From: Rostratula benghalensis
Lineage: Eukaryota > Chordata > Aves > Charadriiformes > Rostratulidae
NCBI GenBank assembly: GCA_013399305.1
Contig: VXAI01000197.1
Coordinates: forward strand, 1,288,065-1,352,064
Length of the DNA: 64,000 bases
Reading direction: 5' to 3'
Under the pieces are notes generated by a model. The model had not been told where the DNA came from, searched no databases, and saw nothing but the letters and a program-made list of their open reading frames with translations. The position numbers and the translations under genes are program-made. Positions 1 through 12,230 of the stretch are shown piece after piece. Numbering within the stretch: the first letter of the stretch is position 1; every line of letters starts with the position of its first letter.

Positions 1-3000
1 CCCAGGGTAGAGACAACCCAATCGCATGGGCTGCCATGTGAGCAGACACCATGGCTGCATTCCAAAGTCTGTTGGGTACCATTATTTAAAAGGCATTATA
101 TCCAGGCTAGACTGCTAGAGTAAGCCGCTGCTGACCATGTGCAGAGGTCATGGACTGGAAAAGGAGCATGTATGAACTGTGTAGGGAACAGGACAAGCAG
201 AGGAACAGGCATTGCTAAGCTGGCCTACAAGAAGGCCAGGTAGCTTTGCTAGCTGTAGAGGCTTGACTAACTTTAATGGCTGATTTTAAATGGCTTTAAA
301 GAGACTGAGTATGAAGGACATCAGATTTGAAAGTAGTGATGGAGATTTTCAGTAGCAGTCTTTGCCTCTGAAAATACAGATTTACTGAAATAGAAATAGT
401 TGATAGGTATATTCGGGTTTTTTTTTTTTACAAAGCTTCCCACAGAGTGAGGAAAAATTGGAAAGAAAACATACTATGTGATCTCTAAACTTTGGGAGTT
501 TATTTGCTGTTTACCAATGTGGCTTGCCTGGGCTTTTGCCAGCTCGATCTGTTGACATTTCTAGAGAGCACAGAGTTTGTAAATCTCATAGCTTCCAGAC
601 AAATCAGTATTCTAATATATTGAATTTATTATGTTTAATAATTGTATTTTTATTTGAGAGGAAACTAGCTTTCCATCTTATTTTGGGATGACTTTTTTTT
701 TTTTTTTCTTAAAATCCCAAGATCTTCTTGACAGGGAAACGAAGACAGTTTTGTCTAACAGATCACCTATATAGAAGAATGAACAACTGTGTGGCTCCAG
801 CAGCACCTGCCTTCATAGCCAAGGTACTAGAAGAAAACAATCTATTTATTTTCATTGGTACATAACCGAGACCAGGGAATACACCCAGGAACACATTCAG
901 CTTGGACCTTTTCCAGCAAAGAAGTGCTGTGTGGACTTGATTCAGCCGGCAGATGAACAGCACGAAGCAGAGGTGGCTGGAGTAATCCTGACATGTGTGC
1001 ACATGTACACTACTTAGTGCCCAAGCCTCCAAAGAGTCCTTTTGGAGAGAAAGCAAAGACGTAATTTTTTGTGATTTATCATTCACATTTATCTTTTAAC
1101 TACAAGTAATAGATAGCAATGTATATTTGACAAAGGGCTTCAGCCTAACAGCACCCTTCTGCAGAAGTGTTGGCCGGAGGTAAAATGATTGCTATTATAG
1201 CTACAGAATGATTGCTACCTGATGGACAGCTAGCATGATGACTTAAAAAAAAAAAAACAAACAAAAAACCCCCCTGCATCATCAAGAGAAACGAAACAAA
1301 AAGAAGGAATGCAGCTTGCTACCTTCTAAAATGAGCACTTATTTAAAACATTAATTTCTGCTCGGTCTAAGGCAAAGAACCCACAAATGCGCTTCCCAGA
1401 CACGCTATTGATTTCTGACCTACAAATTACTCTCCTTCAAGGAGGGCTGATGCCGAGCACAGACAGTGGGGGAAGAGGGCTGGAGTAGACTGGGTACTTC
1501 TCAGCTGCAATCTGCATAATGTTTAGTATTCAGTGAGTTAAACCACGCAATGAAAGGGAACTGTCAGCGCAATCTAGAAGATATAAAGAAATGAAGGGGT
1601 GAAAAAAAGCCGTATGCTAATAATCCACTCAGTAATTAAGTGAAGATCGCTGCCAAGCGCCACTGCCACTTTCAAAGGGTAATTTGTACAGGAAATCATA
1701 GAGTCATTGTCAAATCATTTCAGGATAAAAGGAAAGTCATCAACTAAGATAAGATAAATGCCGGGTGTCTGGCAGCATGTGCCCTAGGAAATGCCTTTGC
1801 TTTTTTATATTAAAAAAAAAATTTGCAAAAGTGGAGCTAGGAAAACTTGACATGGTGAAATGCACATTTACTATTAATAATAGGGGTGATATATGCATAG
1901 ATGCATTATTAAATAGGGAACCGGAACAAAAAAAAAATCAAGTGAGCCAGCTAAAAGGGACTTAACTTTGAACAATCTTATATGACTTTTAAGTTGAACC
2001 CTCAGTATATTAGAGCATACTTCATCCCACCCTCAAAACTGTCTTTTGTAATTAATACACTTTAATATTCATCCTTTCTAAGTACAGGATAATCTGTGGG
2101 AGAGCCAGTTTCCCACAAGAAAAGAATTATTCTCAGGAAAAGATTTGCAGCTTTTTAACTGCTAGCCTCCCACAGATCCCTCTCTGTGTCTAAATAATAC
2201 CATGTCACAACTTTTGGGCCCTCCCCAGCGCCATGGTCAGCACAGGGGTGTTGGGGTGCTATTGCTACAAGAATGAGGTTTTGGGCTGCAGACACCACTT
2301 CTCTGCAAGCAGGTTTTATTGACGGCTTGCGCAGACCAGGGTTTGAAAGTTTCCCTGTGCGCTCTGAGTTTCCAAATAGATGTTTTCAATCAGGTGTTTT
2401 CAGTCATTTGTGTGTCCTGGTTAAGGCTTTGCTTTTGCTAAGGCTGTACACTCACTGAGACTGCATTAGGATATGGATGGATGTGGCCGTTGGACTGATC
2501 AGTGTTTGATGTTCAGAATGGGCTTTAGTGGGACAGAGCTGAGTCAGTGGTTAACTCTCATGGGAAACAGGATTTCACCTTGTACATCAGATGGAGATGA
2601 ACTTGAAGTCTGCCTGGGATGGGATAGAGTATGAAAATAACAAATTTAAGCGTTTTAGTTTATCATGCCGTGTATTAAATTTGTTTACTTCAAACTAATG
2701 AAATGCATGGAGCTTATCTCATGGGTAATCATATTTATTCCACATTATATTTAATGATACATGGGCTTACCCAAGCATTTATACCATTGTGTAAGTGATT
2801 TTGACAATATTGTTTTATTTCACCACATCTTGAAATGACATAATAAAATTAGACTAATTTGTAATTCATATAATTAACTTTTATGTAATGATATTTGAAT
2901 TTTATTAAGTGCATATTCTGGCCTGCACTTGACCTATTACAGGTGTATGATTACATAGCTAAATTTATGAATCACAAGAAGGCATTTGTTTTCAAGAAAT

Positions 3001-4259
3001 AGCATTCACCAGAAGTGAAAAAAATAATATAATATTTTTTTCCAGATCTACTAACTAAAATGTAAGCAGGAGGCTCTTCAGATGTACTCTCAACTTTATT
3101 TCATGGCAATTATTTTGCACCTAATTCAACCATCCAAACACAGAACCCAGATCTGAGAAACAACACAGACTCCTCTCAGTATTTAGCACAGAAGTCTTAA
3201 CACTCAAACAGCATGAGGGCTTGTTGCGCTTTGGAGAGAGTTCTGATTTCTTTAAAACAGTGATAACGTTTCAGCCATCTAGATTTTCTCATCCATGACA
3301 GATATAGTATAGATCAAACAGTTTGTATCATAAATAATTCAAGTCTAATTTAATAAAAATTAATGATCTACAATAGAAGAGGCTTTAATTTTATTTTTAA
3401 CTGTTTCACAACATGTCTGTGAATGGAAAAAGCAGGCTGGAAATGGACTTAATGATAACATGGGGATCTGTGAATTTTTAACATGCTACCCTTCACAAAG
3501 AATAAATTTCAGTGTGTTTACGAAGTGATGTTTTAAAACTTCTGCCAGAGAGGCTGGGAAGAGAAAAATGATCACAAGGAGAACAAAAAAAAGATGCAAT
3601 GTCCTTTAGATGTATGTTTCCTTTATTTTCTTTTCCTCCTCCCAGGTTGTAACTTTATTACCCTATTTTTATTCCTTTACATTTTATCTTTGCTTATGTG
3701 AAATTAGACATTTGAAAATTTTTATGTTTAGGAAATATCTTTTTATTTGAAGATGGAAGTGTGTCAGAGTTTGGTTTTGATTAGTATCTCACTTACATTG
3801 CATTTCAAAGTAAGCCTCTATAAAAGGACCTCTAGAATATTCATTTACTGTTATATGATTAAGGAGAGCAAGAATTGGCCATAGAATATATTATTTCACA
3901 CAGTGCCATATAAAACATAGAAATAAAAATCCTCTTTACTGTTCTGTTTCAGGGCTATGCATATTTTGATCTGAATAGAGATGGAAGAGGGTCATATCTG
4001 TACGCAGCACAGAACAGTTAATCTCTGGGTATTAAAAAAGGAAAGGCCTGCTGGTGATCCTCTTGCTAACCAAAAGTGATCTAAAATACACAGTGGTACA
4101 ATTAGACCGATACCTTGCAACATTCAACATTGTCTCTAAAGATGATAGATGATGATGGCTATTTGTCAACCCTTTTTTTAAATTATATTTTAGGATTAAT
4201 TCACCTGAAGGATTAATTTGGCAAAACTTCTTCCTGTACATCTAGGCAGGAGTGATCTC
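1..4259. other. noncoding, AT-rich unique sequence
   Basis: No credible gene is visible. The longest open stretch is a minus-strand frame of about 107 codons (763-1086) with no recognisable domain and no supporting splice signals. Homopolymers include T12 (418-429), T15 (693-707) and A13 (1245-1257). The only sub-block that stands out is 1500-1760, listed separately. Intron or intergenic DNA cannot be told apart. Confidence 0.75.
1500..1760. promoter_or_regulatory. candidate noncoding regulatory element with tandem GATA motifs
   Basis: The block has mixed base composition, few homopolymers and several CpGs (for example near 1568, 1610, 1649 and 1658), which is uncommon in this CpG-poor window. 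Two overlapping WGATAR motifs sit at 1747-1752 and 1752-1757. A TAATTA-type core lies near 1634 (cagtaattaagt). This texture is typical of conserved noncoding elements, but conservation is not observable here. The target gene is unknown. The call is inference. Confidence 0.25.
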
Positions 4260-4277
4260 AAAAAAAAAAAAAAAAAA
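4260..4277. repeat. poly-A tract followed by a G/T-rich stretch
   Basis: A run of 18 A is followed directly by ggggg and a short GGT/GGTGT-rich stretch. It could be the tail of a retrotransposed copy, but no body of a known SINE or processed transcript is recognisable upstream, and I saw no clear target-site duplication. Confidence 0.9.
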
Positions 4278-7234
4278 GGGGGTGGTGGTGTGGAGGGTAG
4301 AGGTTAGATGAGTTGGCTGGTTGTGTTTTCTAGTACTTACAGGTACCCAACTACCACTACCTGGTGCAGGAGCTGCTCTCATGAGTAAGAACCGATCATG
4401 CAAAAAATGCAAACACAATGTAAATGGCATTTCAGTGGCAAAAAAGTCCTGGAATTAGACTGTACAGACTCACAAGCCCTAGTATTTAAAAGTAGCTCCA
4501 GGCCTAACTGGAAATTTGGCTCCAATTGGATTGTACCAATAAGGAAAATTTAGCTGAAATTTTATGAGGTGAAATGTTGTATTTCCTGCAATAACAATGA
4601 TGACTAATTTGTGATTGTATGGCGTATCCTAACAGCTGTGATATATGTTGCTTTGAATTCATTTAGTTGTAACAATATTTGTTAATTTTTTCCTTCAGAT
4701 GCCTGTTGTTGATATTTTCTAAATAAAGCCAAGGGAAAGAAAACGCCAGCATTTTGAAACATAAAGCAATCTGTAAAATTAAAAAAGCTTTCGTTCCTAC
4801 CAAACCCTTCCCCCCAGCTCCCTTTTACAAATGTATACCATATGCCAAAGCTACCCCTTAACTACAACCGACTGTTGTTACTGTAGTAATCAGTCTATGT
4901 CAGAGCAATTACTTAAAATCATCCATCCCGGTTGTTTTTTTCAGAGGCTGCATCACACTGAGCAGAACAATGGGGCTGACTGACACGGGCATGGCCTGAC
5001 CCTCCCATAGGACAGGGACCCACAGCAAGGAGGAAGGATACAGCCCACTGCCACCTTTGCTGAGATGGGCTCCGTTGGGTGCCCTGACTCGGCTGCAGGG
5101 GTGGGTGCTAGAAGTCACGCCAGTCTTGAATTCACCAGAGAGGGTCATGGCTGGACCCACACATGCAGCTGCTGCTGGATGATGGGGAGGAAAATAAAAC
5201 CCCAGTAATCCCCATCAGGCGGCAGATGTGCCCAAAGTCATCTTCAGATGCTGCAGAACTTGATGATGTCAAATACACCCTTCCAAGTCCTTGTCCTTTA
5301 GGGCACATCTCTACTTAAAAAACAATTTCTGCTTGTTTTTGCTCTTAAGAACTTGCTCATGTAGTAAGAAAAAAGTGGCTCTAAAATCTGGGTAATTTCC
5401 TCTAACAATCCTGATATCTTTTATTTTTCACTGCCCACAAAGTGATTTTCAAACACTTACTCACATTTCATTTTATTAACAAATAAGCTCTGTTACAGGG
5501 GAAACCATACAGAATCAATTGGTAATTGAAAGGAGATGTACACATTGATTTGTACATAAATAGTATAGATTATTGCTGAGGGAAATACTGTTTAGTGGTA
5601 ATAGTTGTTATGCATTTATTGTTACTTTCTTACTGTCCTACTTTTTTATTATTGCAAATTATCTTTTAAAGTAGAAAGAAGCACACGATGTGTTATGGAG
5701 CCACAAAAGCAGCTCACAGACGTTTGCAGAGGAAAGAGCACAGAGCCTACACAGAAGACAGTAATTCTGAAACTTCAAATCTCTGAAGCTTTTCTGTGAC
5801 CAAAAGAAAATCAAAAGCAGGAATAAAGCGTGCAGGAACTTTAACCTTATTGTTGAGTTCCCAGGAAGGGTTTTCTGCTCTGTTAATTACTTTTACAATA
5901 CCTGGTGGGATGGCACCATGACTGGAGTGCTTAGGATACTGCAGTTGAAATAATAAATAATCATCTGACATTTCTTAAAAGGCTTGCTTCTTTCAGAGTG
6001 GTGTTGTCTTTTATCAGCCTGCCTCATGCCTATATCACGTTTGTTCTCATTCAGATCAGTGAAGGCTTTCATTTCCTCAACAGTCTCCAAAGCCAGGATT
6101 TGTAGCCTGTATTCAGATTCGTTTAAAATCAATGCAGTACAAAATAATTAGAGAAACAAAAAAGGTGCTGCAGGTTCTTTTGTTTCCTTAGATCTTTCGA
6201 CCATTAAATGATGACTGTTTGTATTGGAGAAGTGTTTTAAAACAGTGAGTGTTATCTTGTGTTATCTTGCACACATCCTAGCTATACACCACACAGACCT
6301 GTAATTGCAGAATTCTGAACATTAATACAAAGAAATATATATATTTCTCATCAGCAGAAGCATAAATAATAAAAAAAAGCCAATTAGAAGAGATGAATTT
6401 TTATTACATGCTGATGATTAAATCTACATTAATCATAAACATCCACAGGCCACCAACAGGGCTTGTTTAATCATTTTCAACAATTTGTGTCTCTCTCCAG
6501 TTACCATTCTGTTAGATTTTTCTACATTACTTCCATATTTGGTATTGGGATGTTAGAAAGTGTGAATATACTCCTGGGTAATCAGGATTTCAGGCAATAT
6601 GACTCAAAAAGTCATTCACAAAAGAACTCTCCTGAAAGGTTTCTAAACTCATGATTTGATGGGTTGTGCAGTTACGTGGCATTGTTTATGGGGCTATTGC
6701 ATCGTATATGGCACTCACTGTATATGCAGAGGTTATTTCAAGTATTAAATAACTGTTGAATTGGGTAGAGAGATAACTGTATAAATGAGATAGATATAAA
6801 AGACATAATGGAGAATAAAAGGTCAAGAAAGACCTAGATACAATGGTCTGGAAAATGAAGAGGACGAGGAATGACTCTAATATCAACAGGAGAATTTTTA
6901 ATGAAATTTGTTTTGGGCACAAACCTAAAAAAAAAAAAAAAGGGATATAGCATGTTGTCTCATTGCTAGAAGCAAGTAAATAACGCTACAGAAGAGTTCA
7001 GTCCTAATTGGGAGTTGGAATAATTATAGATGATGATAAGCCAGCCACCAGAGAAATGCAATATTCAAGATGTGTGGTAACAAACACATTGATTAACATT
7101 AAGTCAGGACAGTAAAGAACACAGCTTAGAAATACAGTATATAATTCATGACCATGGCAAAAAAATAAGTATCAGCAATAGGTATGAAGAGATAGAAATA
7201 TAATAACTAGAATTTATTCTCCTATGCTTTGTTT
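4278..7234. other. noncoding, AT-rich unique sequence
   Basis: No gene is recognised. Two overlapping minus-strand frames (5747-5971 and 5893-6132) look superficially protein-like, but the second opens only at a TTG codon. Neither has a convincing acceptor or donor. A15 lies at 6927-6941. An 18-bp palindrome at 6331-6348 is listed separately. Confidence 0.7.
6331..6348. repeat. 18-bp perfect AT palindrome
   Basis: The sequence agaaatata/tatatttct is its own reverse complement over 18 bp. Short alternating AT palindromes arise easily in AT-rich DNA, so a function is not implied. Confidence 0.9.
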
Positions 7235-7257
7235 CCCCCCCCCCCCTCCTCCCCCCC
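7235..7257. repeat. poly-C tract
   Basis: C12 at 7235-7246 is followed by TCCT and a further C7 run. It is a low-complexity pyrimidine tract. On the minus strand it is G-rich and might form a G-quadruplex. Confidence 0.9.
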
Positions 7258-7689
7258 TGCTTTCACGGGGATTGTACAAAGGAAGAGCATTTAGTGAATG
7301 ATTTTTCATTTACGTATGAATTATATTGAAAATGAATGCAGCCACCCCCCTCATCATTTCTGAATACTCACAGAAATTTCACAACAGTTTTTGGTAGGAT
7401 ACTGAGAAGTTTTTATGTGTACAGTTATATCTCAAGTTGCCTGGTGCTGATCTTATTTTTTTCCTTTTATAAGCAGACTTATATGAAAAAAAGGGGAGGG
7501 GAGAGGAGGTAAGCAGAAGCCATTTTAGCTTTGTCTTAGATAAATTAAGCCAGCAAAGATGCTCTTGGGAGATTTCCTATAAAAAAAAAAAAAACGCTTT
7601 CTGGGTGCTTACTCTTAAGCTACTTTTCATATCCAACAGCTCGACAAAAGGAATATCTATGTTTCACAATTTCACAGAATTGTGTATTT

Positions 7690-7890
7690 CTCTCTTGCCT
7701 TGGAAGAGTTTGGAGACTGCAGATCCAGTGAGGATGCTGGGGCAGTCTGGTCTGACCTGGGGCTGTCCCATGTCCTGCAACAGGACCCTGCCCAGGATGC
7801 CATGTGCAGCTGTGGGGACGACTGGAGAACTACCTGTGGCACAGGCAAAAGCTACCCCATCCACTGGACTGCAGCTTCATTTCTACCGTG
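7690..7890. other. GC-richer patch with several overlapping open frames
   Basis: Composition rises to roughly 55% GC by eye. Open frames overlap in two plus-strand registers and one minus-strand register, as expected where stop codons are scarce. A pyrimidine-rich stretch ending in AG precedes it (near 7684-7709), but no GT donor of good quality closes an exon. The translated text matches no family I recognise. It may be a remnant of an old repeat or an unrecognised noncoding exon. Confidence 0.3.
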
Positions 7891-10800
7891 CTGTTGAATG
7901 AAAGAATGGAAAGGAGATGGGAAGGAGCTACAGCTCCGTAGCCAAAAATCTTAATAACTCTGGCCAGGCAATATGATTCTCTGAATACTGTAGGACTACA
8001 CAGGAGTGCTTTTCTGTGTAGCAGGATGCTTTGTTTCTCTGGGAACATGAGACAGAGAGACTTCAACAGAAGGAATCAGACATACAGTGGCTACTGGCCT
8101 TTAGTGCCCTGGTGCAGTGATCACACCACCAGGCAATCTCTCCTTATGTTTCCCAGAAGCAAAACAACCTTACAGTGTGCAGATTTGTAGTGGCAGAGGA
8201 GGTGCTCTCTGTTCTAATTTTAAAATGCCATGCATGTACTCCATCAGCAGAATATGCCTTGGCTGAAGTCAGTCAGTGGGAAACTATGGAGTTATATTGC
8301 TTAAGCTAGCAGTTCAGTAAATTTCTGTGCTCCAAACTGGTCATCTCTGAATTTCCCAAGTACCTCTGTGCACGTATATCATCAAAATATTAACTGAAAA
8401 CACTATTAAAGGCAACATGGCTCATTGACCACATACCATGGTGTTGCTGTCAAACAGTTATTTGTAGACCACACTTTGAGAACCACTCACTGAAACTGTC
8501 TAAAATGAAGTGTGGAAAACGCTGTAAGAAACAAAGCCAAAGAAATAATATATTGGCAAGGAAATGGAATCTAGCCTGATCTTTTTCTGTCTCACAGTTG
8601 CAGAGATATATGATAGCTCTATCAATTGTAATGCCAGTCTAAGTGAGAATATATGGTCAAGCACAAAGAAATAATTAGGGAACCGTCACAGCAGGCAAAA
8701 AGAAGGTATAAGGAATAGTAAATGAAGCTAAGCTGAGATAGATATAAAATGTCGAGAACCATGAGAAAAGTGAAAGATGAAAGATACCAGCCAGGCCAAC
8801 AACATGAATATGATGTAAAGCAGAACAGCTTTTAGTTAAGGTAGATCTCAGTTTCTTAACATTCTGTGAGGAAAGATTTGCAAAAGAATGGAGCAATGTG
8901 TGAAAATAAGAAGCAGAAGGAGCAGAAGGAAGACAATATGGTAACACATGGTTACAGTTCCAAGACTTGAGAATATATTTCTTGTACTATATCCCTTTAT
9001 GTTAAAATGCATTCTGTTTATTCTGGCTGAGTGGCTCAGCTGGGACCATAGTGTAACACCCCACCACATGGCAGACCTACGCTCAGGGCCAAGCTTGGGC
9101 CAACAGGGCTTGGGACTGTCATAGAGGTGATGCTGTTAGCTTCAGCATTGGTAATGATGCCCAGGGAAGGGATAGAGCTGGGTGTTTATTCAAGAACAGC
9201 GAGAAGGAAGGAAAATAATAAGAAAAATGGGAGAATATGCATCCCAGAAGGGTAAATGAGCAAAAATACAGATCTCATGTAAGTCTTGCTCTCAAAGGGA
9301 AATGAGAACATCCTTTGTCTGTGGTTTTCTATAGGACTGACAAGAGACACTGGCTTATGCATTGTAAGTATTACTCTTCCAAACAAATTTTACTTCCCAA
9401 ATATTTAAAGCATTCAAATGGCTCTAGAAAGTGAACTGAGACAAACAGCAAAAGTTTAGAGCTAGAACAATAACAAGTTATAAGAGATCAAATGCTGTAA
9501 ATAATGAACTTATAGGTCCCCTTGTAATCTACACATGATTAAGTATCAGGTCTGCATTCACTCTCTGATAGAAATACCCTGCCTTCTGAGATTTAACATG
9601 AATTGGAAGAAAGCATAAAAGACAAACCCACTGATTTCAGACATCCTGAAGCTAGTTTGCAGAAAGCTCACTTGCAGCATTTATTACTTTATGGAGTCCG
9701 AAAGCGGGGTTTATCTAACCTTAGTGAACTATTGATGTATCAATTACTTACTTATTTTAGATACTGATTCCAGAATGAGTCCACTCTCTCCTCCCTGACA
9801 GAAAAGTCGATTAAATTACAACAAATGCTTGATTTCCTGGTGATTAATCTGAGGTGAGATGAAGCCTACCTCAGGAAAACAGAATGGAGCAGTTCTTAAC
9901 TCCAAGCATTTGATGCCACCTGCTTCCATGTCTCTCAAGTATACCAAATATTGTAGTAAGAGAGAAATCAAACTGATTTATTCTGGCTCTCTCAATAGCA
10001 ATGACACATTGATAATGAAGAACAAGTGGTTTTCCTCAGTAAAATTCATTCCTTGGTCTGCACTGTGGCAGTGCAACCTGATGAATATTTTGCAACAAAT
10101 CTCACAAGGACATTATGGCACTGAATCGTAAGCTGCTCTTTTAAAATCAGCTCAGTACCTTGCATATTAGCCAGTAGCTTTTGATTTGTTCTAGGCATGT
10201 TTTATGTATACTTATAAATATACAGTGTTTATATGTATAAATATACATTATGCCAGAAATACTCCTTATCACAGATCTGAGATCACAGGACTTTTTCTTT
10301 TTTGTCAACTCATTCTGCTGAAGAAATAATGCGAAACATTGTGTTTTGGAAGCAAAATTGTGCTGTTTCAGAAATTGCTACTTCCTCCCTCCCCAAACTT
10401 GAAAATGCCAAGTGGGTTATCTGTGTTATTCCTGAAGACAGTCTCTGGAAAACGTTTTTAAACATGAAAATCATGGTCAAGGTAATAAAGAAAAAAAATA
10501 TTGAGAACAAAGTTATAATTAAGAAATATTTTAATTGTACACACAGCTGAGTTTGATCAGGTAAGGGAAATGGGTACTTTTAGCCTGACAAAAGTGGCTA
10601 TATTTGCTTTGCCAGACTGGGACAATGCATCTTTAAGATACTGTGACATTTCTTTTAAGAACAGCTTCAAAAATATGGGAGGAGGGAGCATCTAAAGCAA
10701 AATTGCAAATGCAACTTTTGATTGTTATGATTTATTTTTAATTATCCTTTTTTTCCTTTTGTCTTAATTGGGCAGAGCCAGTCTAAACTTGTTCTGTGCA

Positions 10801-11999
10801 ATTAAGAGCAGTTACATGCATAGAAAATTGAGCCCTATTTTATTTCTTTTGGACTGACTCATAGTTCAGCTTGCTACAGGAAAATTAGAGCAAGAAAATA
10901 TATTTAAAATGCTAATGAGCTTTAGTAAAAATATCCTCAGCAAAATGATGTGCTGGGAAATTTTACACATTCACTTCAAATCATATCAGACAGTGGATTG
11001 GAGGAAAAACATTTTGCTCTTACTAGGCTTTCATAGGGGACATCCAGGAGCATGTTATCGAATCCTCTTAAAAATCCGTTTTGAAGTTTGAGCTATTTAT
11101 TTCCAAGGCAACTAAACAAATATTTTCCAAATAACTCATACATGCAGCTCAGACGGGGGCTAATTCTGTACTTGGTAATTTCCTACCTCTCACAAACACA
11201 ATTGGCACCCAGTGTACACAGCAATGCACTTTCCAATAGTTAAGGTAACAAAAACTCCATAAGGTGAAGGCTGTGCTAAAGCACCTGCATAATGCCCATT
11301 AGTGTTAATAGGGGCTTGGGAGAACATATCCAATACTTCCATAAAAGGCCTCATGCAGCTTGGAATAAATGTGCAAAACAATAATAAATTAGTGAACCAG
11401 TATGAGAATAATCGTTTGAAATGAACCCAAATCCAAATATTGGAAATTTCTGGGGTTTCATGTTGCACATGGGACTCATTTCTTAGATCCTTTGACTAAG
11501 GTGCTTGGGAGGGGGGAAAGTGCCTGAGAAATCCTTTCTCCTCTCCTGGATGCTTGAATACAGCTGGTGGCTTGGGACATGGAGGAGGTTGCATGTGTGA
11601 GGAGCAGTCATTGAGAGATTATGCCGCTTGGCAAAAAAATAATCTTCTGACTCTCCTGACCACTGTCTGTTCTCCCCTTTCCTGCTTCAAATGCTGCATA
11701 CACCAACAGAAAACCAAACAAAACCACTCAGGGCGATGCATGTACTTGAAGGCTGAACTGTGTATTTTGTGAGAAGGTCCCATGGTGTGAGTCCTTGCTC
11801 ACAATTCCTACATAATCTCTCCAGAGACTTAAAAACAATTGAGCACACTTATTTGACTTTTTATAGCTGAGTGTCTTCATCTCCTGTATTCTTCAGTGAG
11901 AAATAGCAATAGGAACACAAAGCAAACTGAACTTTACCAATTGTCAACTAAAAAAATAGTTTCCAAATCCGAAGACCCTTAAGCAATTCAAAGCTGCTT
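7891..11999. other. noncoding unique sequence
   Basis: I see no gene, RNA gene or recognisable mobile element. A directly repeated 12-mer near 10213-10247 is listed separately. A few donor-like sites (for example CAG|gtaagg near 10564) occur without a matching acceptor and open exon, at a rate expected by chance. Confidence 0.7.
10213..10247. repeat. direct repeat of a 12-mer, TATAAATATACA
   Basis: Two exact copies lie at 10213-10224 and 10236-10247, start to start 23 bp apart. It is AT-rich low-complexity DNA, probably a local slippage duplication. Confidence 0.85.
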
Positions 12000-12230
12000 G
12001 GAAAAAGTGCTTGTTTATTTTAAACACGTTTCTGAACTCTCCTTTGCCTTATGGCCTTTTTTTGCCAAAGCCCTGCGCTGAGATCCAGTTGATAGAGCGA
12101 CCTTGTTCATAAAGTGTGAATTTCCATCAAGTCAGATGAAATGCGAACTTGAACAATGGCGAGTTGGCTCCTCTCCAGTCCTAAATATAGCTATGTGAGA
12201 GCTCTCTGAAACCAGCCACGCAGTCAGCCC
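12000..12230. promoter_or_regulatory. candidate noncoding regulatory element with a MEF2 motif
   Basis: The block contains several CpGs (near 12026, 12076, 12099, 12143 and 12160). A perfect MEF2-type sequence CTAAATATAG lies at 12181-12190 and fits YTA(A/T)4TAR. The MEF2 consensus is established knowledge; that the block is a muscle, heart or neural enhancer is speculation. No coding potential is seen. Conservation must be tested. Confidence 0.25.

Noticed and set aside
763..1086. 107-codon minus-strand open frame
   Set aside because: No domain, no splice context, and length is within chance for 64 kb of six-frame sequence.
5893..6132. Charged, helix-like minus-strand frame
   Set aside because: It opens only at TTG, has a weak pyrimidine tract at any acceptor and no good donor. 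No family is recognised.
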